A model generated the notes under the pieces. The model was not told where the DNA came from. It saw only the letters and a program-made list of their open reading frames with translations, and did no database searches. 36,656 nucleotides of DNA from JABDGC01 sp964466595 (GTDB lineage: Bacteria; Pseudomonadota; Gammaproteobacteria; DSM-16500): positions 1 through 36,656 of the forward strand of contig CAYXNR010000020.1 of NCBI GenBank assembly GCA_964466595.1, given 5' to 3'. Positions within the stretch are counted from its first letter, which is position 1; the number at the start of each line of letters is the position of its first letter. The position numbers were made by a program, and so were the translations under genes. Below are positions 31,226-36,656 of the stretch, one piece after another.

Positions 31226-32869
31226 ATGCTGCCATGGCTTTATCGTCGAACAACAAAGACTGATCCTATTAGCTCTCCGGCTCATTCAGAGGAACAAGAA
31301 AATAAAACAGCTCATCCTGCTTCTCACAACTACTCTCACTTTACTAAGCATATCCTGAATACACTCGATCATCGTGTTTTGCGTACTATTTATCCTGCCA
31401 GTCGTGAAGTCCCCTTCAATGAAGGTTATCTTGGCGGCGATCCCTACTGGGGACGTTTATGGGAAATTTTTAAAGAAAATGGACGCGGTATCGATAGCAT
31501 CATTGAACATGCGGCGAGTTGTGCAGAGCAAAACCAAGCCGGACTTGCCTGGTGGCGTTTTGGCCCTACAAAACTAGTTACACTCATCACTCGCCCTCAA
31601 GATATTGAAGATTTATTAAAAAAAAATATGCAGCATCTGGTCATGCATGACAGCACAGGGCAGTTTAAAGTTTTCTTCGGTCCACAGAGTATCTTTAGTT
31701 CACCCTATCAATCCGCAAATTGGAATAAATTAAGACCTCGCTTTTTACATGCCCTTTTTAAAGAATCCGTTTTAAAAAACGATATTCGGTCCATGCAGCA
31801 AATCATTGATGATCACTTAAAAGAAATTAATGAAAATAAAGGCGGGATAGTCAACAACCTAGAGGAATTCGCCAGTAGCATCACCATGGATATGATCGGT
31901 AAACTCAAATTAGGTTTACATACCATCCAGGAAAGCTCCAAACAAAAAATCTCGGCCTTGATTTCCCAAACAACAATAGAAATAGCTAATCCTTGGCAAA
32001 AATTACTTTGTGACTACCTCCCACTGTACAAATATATACTGCCTCTTTATCGTTATTTTTCTCCCTCAAAACTAGACCTGCTTTTGAAAGCCGGCTATAA
32101 AGTTTTGCGGGAAGAATATATAGAACCGAATCGAGAAAATATTTTATCTACTACCAATTGGCTTAATCCAGAGGGCGCGGGTTCTAAACTTGATTTAAAT
32201 ACAAATGAAACCATTTATAATATCACACAATTTTTAGTCGCAGGGCACGAGACAACAGCGAAGTTGGTTTTACTGAGCTTACTGCTTTTGGGAGATTCGC
32301 AACATCAAGCTATACTCGAAAAACTACGACAAGAAATAGCTGAGCACCAATGCAAGCCTCGAGAATGGCAGGACCGATCTCATTTCGCTCACATGCCTTA
32401 TTTAGACGCTGTGGTCAATGAAGTCTTACGTTTATACCCACCTATACCGGATATTTTGTTTGCAACGACTGGTGATTTTGCACTGGCCAATGGGAGAATA
32501 AAGGCAGACAGTGCGGTGATTGTTTCGCCACGGATCACGCAACGTTCAGAAGCGGTTTGGGGAAGCGATGCGAAGCAATTTAAACCCGAACGTTTTATGA
32601 ATACTCGCTATAGCGAGCATCAATTTTTCCCCTTTGGCTTCACTCCGCGACAATGTGTCGGACAACGATTTTCTATTCAAGAAGTGAAGCTTATTTTAGC
32701 GAGAACAGTTTCAGAGTTTGACCTGAGTCATGACCTGCATCACCCTTTTCCCTTTCATCAGGTCTTTACGATGCGTGTTGATCTCTCTTCTATTCAAATG
32801 CGTTTTACTAAACGCCCTCAAGCAGAAGCGGAACCCTTCAATGCATTCCGTTTTCCGGAAGTAAAATAA
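31226..32869 (+). CDS. Cytochrome P450 with atypical haem loop
   Basis: 547 residues. The I-helix is canonical, AGHETT (339-344), with Glu342/Thr343 or Thr344 as the oxygen-activation pair. ExxR is EVLR (399-402), followed by LYPPIP; PERF is at 454-457. The haem loop reads FGFTPRQCVG (470-479): Cys477 ligates the haem, but the usual glycine four residues before it is Thr473. Residues 1-60 are a polar extension like those of the other P450 and the carrier-like protein. The gene shows the same overall layout as the P450 at 2909, so the two are probably distant paralogues. The ATG has AAGGAG five bases upstream. No redox partner gene is near. Confidence 0.93.
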   Translation: MLPWLYRRTTKTDPISSPAHSEEQENKTAHPASHNYSHFTKHILNTLDHRVLRTIYPASREVPFNEGYLGGDPYWGRLWEIFKENGRGIDSIIEHAASCAEQNQAGLAWWRFGPTKLVTLITRPQDIEDLLKKNMQHLVMHDSTGQFKVFFGPQSIFSSPYQSANWNKLRPRFLHALFKESVLKNDIRSMQQIIDDHLKEINENKGGIVNNLEEFASSITMDMIGKLKLGLHTIQESSKQKISALISQTTIEIANPWQKLLCDYLPLYKYILPLYRYFSPSKLDLLLKAGYKVLREEYIEPNRENILSTTNWLNPEGAGSKLDLNTNETIYNITQFLVAGHETTAKLVLLSLLLLGDSQHQAILEKLRQEIAEHQCKPREWQDRSHFAHMPYLDAVVNEVLRLYPPIPDILFATTGDFALANGRIKADSAVIVSPRITQRSEAVWGSDAKQFKPERFMNTRYSEHQFFPFGFTPRQCVGQRFSIQEVKLILARTVSEFDLSHDLHHPFPFHQVFTMRVDLSSIQMRFTKRPQAEAEPFNAFRFPEVK

Positions 32870-32883
32870 CCTCCTCTCCCCAT

Positions 32884-32918
32884 CCCTCTCCTCCCGCAAA
32901 AAACGCGGGCGGAGAGGG
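32884..32918. repeat. 14-bp-stem hairpin after the P450 gene
   Basis: CCCTCTCCTCCCGC (32884-32897) pairs with the complement at 32905-32918 with one mismatch, around an AAAAAAC loop. No T-run follows, so it is either a 3'-end stabilising hairpin or a member of the common GGAGAGGG-type dispersed repeats. Confidence 0.65.
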
Positions 32919-32965
32919 GGTGGTTCTAAGCTAGGCCCGTAAACGGTTAGTTACAAAATTTATTT

Positions 32966-33286
32966 TTAATACTTCGCCATGCTTTGATCAATTTCATTGG
33001 CCCAGGCGGTAATGCCGCCACGCAAGTTGAATACTCTTTTAAAACCTTGATTCATCAAAAATTCGGTTGCTCGACGGGATCTGCCACCGGCATGGCAATG
33101 TATCACAATTTGCTGATCGGGATTGAGTTCTTGAAAACGCTGTGGTAATTCACTCATTGGTAATAAATGTCCGCCTAGATTACATAAGCCATATTCATCT
33201 GGATTTCTGACATCGAGGATAAAAATATCGGCCTTTTTGTCGCGTAAATCCTTCAGTTCTTGGACTGAAATTTCTGGAATAGTCAT
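32966..33286 (-). CDS. Single-domain rhodanese-like protein
   Basis: 106 residues, one rhodanese domain of GlpE/PspE size, expected to carry sulfane sulfur as a persulfide. The active-site loop is CHAGGRS, with catalytic Cys64 and the basic Arg69. The N-terminal strand ISVQELKDL and the LDVRNPDEY motif are typical, as is FNLRGGITAW near the end. No signal peptide. ATG 33286 follows GAGG by about 8 bp. It lies downstream of, and on the same strand as, the helical protein at 33365, and converges on the P450. Its sulfur acceptor is unknown. Confidence 0.92.
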   Translation of the reverse strand: MTIPEISVQELKDLRDKKADIFILDVRNPDEYGLCNLGGHLLPMSELPQRFQELNPDQQIVIHCHAGGRSRRATEFLMNQGFKRVFNLRGGITAWANEIDQSMAKY

Positions 33287-33364
33287 GCTGAGTTCCTCTT
33301 ATTTTATTTTTAATTTGACCTTAGTACTACAAAAATCGCCTTCTCTCACTTTTGCTGAATTGCC

Positions 33365-34057
33365 CTAAATCTCCTGCTTTCGCAGGGGACGAGGGCTGGG
33401 TTCTAGCTGCTCTTTCTTGTACACTACCCGATTAAAAAATCCAAATCGCCGATAAGATTCTCGATCTGCAAAGCCTTGAAGAGACTGCAGCCCCTCTTCA
33501 TTACCAACCCTAGCGCAAACTAAGCTTTCAGCTTCTAAGCTTAGCTTGAGACGATCATCTAACAGTCGTTCTATTCTACTCTCCGCTGTCAGATAAGTGG
33601 CAAAAAAATTGTTCATAGCCAGCAGAAGCCCATTCCAGTCTCCTATAAACAAAACAGCAACATTCAAACCAAAACTAGCTTTTTCCATCTGATGCAGCAG
33701 CGGCAACATCAGAGGACGTTTATAATTCATGAGCATAGGTAGCATTGCTTTTTTCAGCTGAGAGGTTTCATCAGCAATCGCTCCCAGTTGATGCAAGGCA
33801 TGCTGCAAAAACAAAAGATCAGGCAATTCCCTGCGATTAAAAATCGCAGCGCAGGCTGTGAAATGCGCCACATCGTCAAGAGAATAAAGTCTCCTTTGTA
33901 TTAATTGTTGTTTTGCATAATTAATAATCCCGCGCAGCACCTGTGTTTTGACAGCACTAATAAGCGCTGAATCCAGCCAGCTTTCTAACTGGACTAGGGT
34001 CTCGCTACGCGCTTCGATCGAACTATCCTTGTTAAAAATGACCTGGGGCAAGGACAT
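33365..34057 (-). CDS. Helical protein of unknown function
   Basis: 230 residues from ATG 34057, chosen because AGGAG lies seven bases upstream; the open frame continues further without a better site. It is predicted to be mostly helical (LDSALISAVKTQVLRGIINY; LPDLLFLQHALHQLGAI; GDWNGLLLAMNNFF), with no signal peptide, membrane segment or motif that I recognise. The last ten codons (SPRPLRKQEI) are supplied by a copy of the CTCCTGCTTTCGCAGGGGAC hairpin repeat at 33366-33395, so the C terminus is probably recent. It may be an effector or lineage-specific protein; I cannot say more. Confidence 0.6.
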   Translation of the reverse strand: MSLPQVIFNKDSSIEARSETLVQLESWLDSALISAVKTQVLRGIINYAKQQLIQRRLYSLDDVAHFTACAAIFNRRELPDLLFLQHALHQLGAIADETSQLKKAMLPMLMNYKRPLMLPLLHQMEKASFGLNVAVLFIGDWNGLLLAMNNFFATYLTAESRIERLLDDRLKLSLEAESLVCARVGNEEGLQSLQGFADRESYRRFGFFNRVVYKKEQLEPSPRPLRKQEI

Positions 34058-34211
34058 TTTTGATCTCCTACAGCTATTTTGGCCCAACTGTCGTTCCTTA
34101 AGAGGAAGGGCGGTATTTCCTTTTGCTAGCGGGTATTCTAACATGATTTAGTGAGGGGCTTACAGTGATTTTAAATAGAGGGTGAGAAGTTCATACTTCG
34201 ATTTTTTAGCA

Positions 34212-35393
34212 CTAACGAGGTTTTGGTTTTTTGGTTTCAATAAGAGAATCTAACTCACGCCCAATCTTAGCCAATACTCTCTTTTGTTGAGGCTGCCAAA
34301 ATCGTGCTGTTCCATAATTATAATAACTGGCGCTTGCTCTTGCTAGGGCAGGCAAAACGCTGAGAACGCTGAGTGCATTATAGGCATATCTTTTAAAGAT
34401 CTGAAATTGACGTGCACGTATATCAGATCCTTGTGCATCTTCTCTATGTTTATTTATTTTTTCTGCGCTTTTTTGTTCTGTTAATAATTCATGTAATTTT
34501 CTCTGAAAAACTATGAGACGCTGCGTGTCGGATTCACCATATTTCTTATTATTAAGGACGTCATTTAATTCGCTAAATTTGGGGCTTAAAAATTCAAACT
34601 TGTTTGCATGGCTATCTGTTAATTCTTTTAATTTTTCTGTTACTTTATAAACGAGTTGCCAGTCTGGTTTTGAAGATACTTTATCATCTAAATGCATAAT
34701 TTTTTCTTTATTGAGCCAAATAACCTGGCCATTATAAACATGTTGCTTATAACCCTGTTCTTTCATTAATTTAGTAATTATTTTTCTCTTATTTACAGAA
34801 AGATTATCTAATGAATCTTTTAAGTCTATAGTGGGGGCACCACCTCTTATACTATTTTTTAAATAAGAAAGATGAAGCTTTATTCTCTTTTCATAATCAG
34901 CATCGGATTCAAATTCAATGGCAAATCTCCCACCTTGTGCTTTTTTTGCTTGAAACCCTAAAGACTTTAGATAAGTCATTGCAAGACTACCTTTTTTATC
35001 ATTATTCTGATTATCAGCCAGCATGTGTTTAGCTAGAGTTGATAACTCATCAGGGTTTAACACTGATTTATACAATTCGATAACACTATTTTCATTTTTT
35101 ATTTCCCAGAGTTCATTTTCTTTTTTAATTATTCTCTTAGGCGCACTCAACCTGTGGCTGACTAAAACCTCACCCCTTTCATCAGCGACTATATCTAATT
35201 TATCTCCACTCATTTTCTTAGCCAATTCTTGACTACTTTCGACTAATTTATCTAAGTCTTCAGGAATAAATTGTCCATGTTTAGCTTCTTCAGGAATAGG
35301 CGCTCCCTGTTTAGCTTCTTCTTCAGGAATAGGTTCTCCCTGTTTAGCTTCTCCAGGATTAGGTTCTCCGTGTTTAGCTTCTTCTTCTGGCAT
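34212..35393 (-). CDS. Effector-like protein with N-terminal EEAKxGxPIP repeats
   Basis: 393 residues from ATG 35393, with GAGG nine bases upstream; a GTG eight codons earlier has no site. Residues about 3-48 hold four imperfect repeats of an 11-13-residue acidic unit (EEAKHGEPNPG, EAKQGEPIPEE, EAKQGAPIPE, EAKHGQFIPED). The rest is highly charged and helical (KKENELWEIKNENS; LKELTDSHANKFEFL; RKLHELLTEQKSAEKINKH), with one modest hydrophobic stretch (YNALSVLSVLPALARASASY, about 339-358) and a basic end (ETKKPKPR). No family is recognised. The acid-repeat start, charged coiled middle and basic tail fit lineage-specific secreted effectors, but that is inference. Confidence 0.65.
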   Translation of the reverse strand: MPEEEAKHGEPNPGEAKQGEPIPEEEAKQGAPIPEEAKHGQFIPEDLDKLVESSQELAKKMSGDKLDIVADERGEVLVSHRLSAPKRIIKKENELWEIKNENSVIELYKSVLNPDELSTLAKHMLADNQNNDKKGSLAMTYLKSLGFQAKKAQGGRFAIEFESDADYEKRIKLHLSYLKNSIRGGAPTIDLKDSLDNLSVNKRKIITKLMKEQGYKQHVYNGQVIWLNKEKIMHLDDKVSSKPDWQLVYKVTEKLKELTDSHANKFEFLSPKFSELNDVLNNKKYGESDTQRLIVFQRKLHELLTEQKSAEKINKHREDAQGSDIRARQFQIFKRYAYNALSVLSVLPALARASASYYNYGTARFWQPQQKRVLAKIGRELDSLIETKKPKPR

Positions 35394-35533
35394 ATCTTTG
35401 GCCCTCAATAAATTCACTTCAGTTCTTTTTAAGTATAGTTCAAAAAAATAATTGCGACACCCGCTTAAGCTATTGAAATAATAATTAAAATTTTCTTTGT
35501 GGGGGGTGATCGCCTAGCAAGTCGTATTAGGTT

Positions 35534-35539
35534 TATAAT
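35534..35539 (+). promoter_or_regulatory. Candidate -10 for the Pro/Ala/Lys-rich gene
   Basis: A perfect TATAAT lies 32 bp before the ATG at 35572. No recognisable -35 hexamer accompanies it. Confidence 0.3.
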
Positions 35540-35571
35540 GACTATATATTCCAAAACAAAGGACAGGGACG

Positions 35572-36656
35572 ATGCCTCGCATACCCAAGGTGGTTTCTGG
35601 CTTAGTTAAGGCACTGAAAGATCGTGCAAAAAAAAGCTATACGGGTAAAAAAACAACAGCGAGCGCCCCTCTTCCTCCTCCGGTTATAAAATCAGATGAG
35701 GCTAAGGCAGCGGCAGAGGCTGTTTTAAAGGGGATGCCTCCTTTTCAGGTGGCAATGTATATTGATAAATTCAAGACTGTCTTACGTATAAAAATTCCTG
35801 AAGAAAATTACGAAAAAATTTGTGCTGCTCTGATTCAAAAAGGACAGCTGCTGAGTGAAATAGAAAATATTTTTTTATTTCACAGTTTAAAAAAACCTGT
35901 TTATCTGCAATATGATGAGAACAATAATTCCTTTTGGGATATTGAAATTAATACGGAAGATGAAGAAAAACAAATTGCGCTTCTAGAGATGCTGGCTGGC
36001 AAAAAAGAATTATTTAGATTAAAAACACCAACTCTAGAGCAAATCACAGCGCTACCTCCTTTATCTAAGGAAAAATTGAAGACTGGCACAGTTAAGCCAC
36101 AGGCTGCTAAAAATATTAGCCCACCGAAACAACAAACAAAGCCAAGCCAGCCACAGCAAGTTGCTAACAAAAAAGCTGCTGCTGTAAAGACTGAAACTGC
36201 TGCTCCAGCAAAGCAGGAAACCAAGCCCCCTGCTCCAGCCGTCGCCAAAAAGGAGACAGCTCAAGCGAAGGCGCCTGCTGTGACGCCTCCTGTGAAAGAA
36301 GCAGAGGCTCCTAAGGCATCAGAAGCTCCTGCGGCCGCAGCACCGGCTGCTCCTGAAGTAAAAGTTGAGCCTGTTAAAAAACCTGAAGCAATAGCTCCTG
36401 CATCAACTCCAGCTCCTGAAAAAAAGATAGAGACTCCTAAAATACCAGAAGCTCCTGCGGCCGCAGCACCGGCTGCTCCTGAAGTAAAAGTTGAGCCTGT
36501 NNNNNNNNNNNNNNNNNNNNNNNNNNNNNNNNNNNNNNNNNNNNNNNNNNNNNNNNNNNNNNNNNNNNNNNNNNNNNNNNNNNNNNNNNNNNNNNNNNNN
36601 ATAGAGACTCCTAAAATACCAGAAGCTCCTGCGGCCGCAGCACCGGCTGCTCCTGC
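35572..36656 (+). CDS. Pro/Ala/Lys-repeat protein, partial, interrupted by an assembly gap
   Basis: Open from ATG 35572, with AGGA about eight bases upstream, through the N run to the window end; no stop codon is seen, so the gene is partial. Residues 1-165 form a globular-looking part (MPRIPKVVSGLVKALKDRAK..., PPFQVAMYIDKFKTVLRIKI, PVYLQYDENNNSFWDIEINT) that matches no family I know. From about 170 the chain becomes Pro, Ala, Lys and Glu rich (SPPKQQTKPSQPQQVANKK; PEAPAAAAPAAPEVKVEPV) with 42-residue tandem units. The low-complexity segment resembles periplasm-spanning linkers or surface repeats; no signal peptide is visible at the start. The reading frame is preserved across the gap if 100 bases is taken literally. 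Confidence 0.7.
   Translation, partial: MPRIPKVVSGLVKALKDRAKKSYTGKKTTASAPLPPPVIKSDEAKAAAEAVLKGMPPFQVAMYIDKFKTVLRIKIPEENYEKICAALIQKGQLLSEIENIFLFHSLKKPVYLQYDENNNSFWDIEINTEDEEKQIALLEMLAGKKELFRLKTPTLEQITALPPLSKEKLKTGTVKPQAAKNISPPKQQTKPSQPQQVANKKAAAVKTETAAPAKQETKPPAPAVAKKETAQAKAPAVTPPVKEAEAPKASEAPAAAAPAAPEVKVEPVKKPEAIAPASTPAPEKKIETPKIPEAPAAAAPAAPEVKVEPXXXXXXXXXXXXXXXXXXXXXXXXXXXXXXXXXXIETPKIPEAPAAAAPAAP
36322..36656 (+). repeat. 126-bp in-frame tandem repeat with assembly gap
   Basis: The segment beginning GAAGCTCCTGCGGCCGCAGC occurs at 36322, 36448 and again at 36622. The first two copies are 126 bp apart and identical for over 50 bp. The 100 Ns (36501-36600) fall inside this repeat. Joining the flanks by the pattern of copy one would need 52 bp plus a multiple of 126, so the number of units is unresolved. 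Confidence 0.9.

Noticed and set aside
36501..36600. True 100-bp spacer
   Set aside because: A run of exactly 100 Ns is a scaffold placeholder; flanks indicate a gap in the tandem repeat.

Overview
The window is about 36.7 kb of moderate-GC DNA from a gammaproteobacterium. Two conserved housekeeping blocks support this: tRNA-Leu, tig, clpP, clpX, lon, hupB, tRNA-Val, tRNA-Asp, ppiD, and a second neighbourhood with infA, clpA and icd. The accessory genes look like those of a host-associated member of the Legionellales (Coxiella/Legionella relatives): two SLC25 (mitochondrial carrier)-like proteins, an ankyrin protein with a CE-clan cysteine protease signature, two cytochromes P450 and several effector-like proteins of unknown function. 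The lineage is an inference from gene content, since no rRNA gene is present.

Layout. 1-1.2 kb: tRNA-Asn and a mitochondrial-carrier-like gene. 1.3-8.9 kb: a GT4 glycosyltransferase, infA, a cytochrome P450, clpA and icd; clpS is absent from the place it usually holds beside clpA. 8.9-17.8 kb (all minus strand): ppiD, tRNA-Asp, tRNA-Val, hupB, lon, clpX, clpP, tig and tRNA-Leu, a protein-quality-control island with a good heat-shock (sigma-32) promoter candidate before clpX and a sigma-70 promoter before hupB. 17.9-21.0 kb: the ankyrin/CE-protease candidate effector and a degenerate second carrier-like protein. 21.0-22.8 kb: a small gene, a glycine-zipper lipoprotein with its terminator, and a tandem pair of secreted His/Cys-rich proteins. 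22.8-24.0 kb: a dense block of tandem and inverted repeats around a VanX-like D-Ala-D-Ala dipeptidase. 24.0-26.1 kb: a TPR-methyltransferase fusion overlapping a GspH/FimT-like pseudopilin. 26.1-30.7 kb (minus): a compact five-gene operon encoding a haem-oxygenase-like diiron oxidase, a SAM-dependent enzyme, an ATP-grasp ligase, an alpha/beta hydrolase and a DMT exporter. 30.7-36.7 kb: repeats with an 18-bp array, a second P450, a rhodanese, two proteins of unknown function, and a Pro/Ala/Lys-repeat protein broken by a 100-N assembly gap.

Working together: ClpA and ClpX feed ClpP; Tig, PpiD and Lon complete the folding and degradation set. The 26.1-30.7 kb operon reads as a small biosynthetic pathway (activate and ligate an amino acid-like substrate, oxidise it, modify it with SAM, hydrolyse or release, export) and is the best candidate for an undescribed system. 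The carrier-like proteins, the ankyrin/CE protein and perhaps the P450s suggest interaction with a eukaryotic host cell. A dispersed hairpin repeat (right-hand unit 'AAGCCTGGATCCCCGC...') occurs as clear copies near 1.2, 4.8 and 30.8 kb, and a hairpin fragment of it forms the 3' end of one gene at 33.4 kb.
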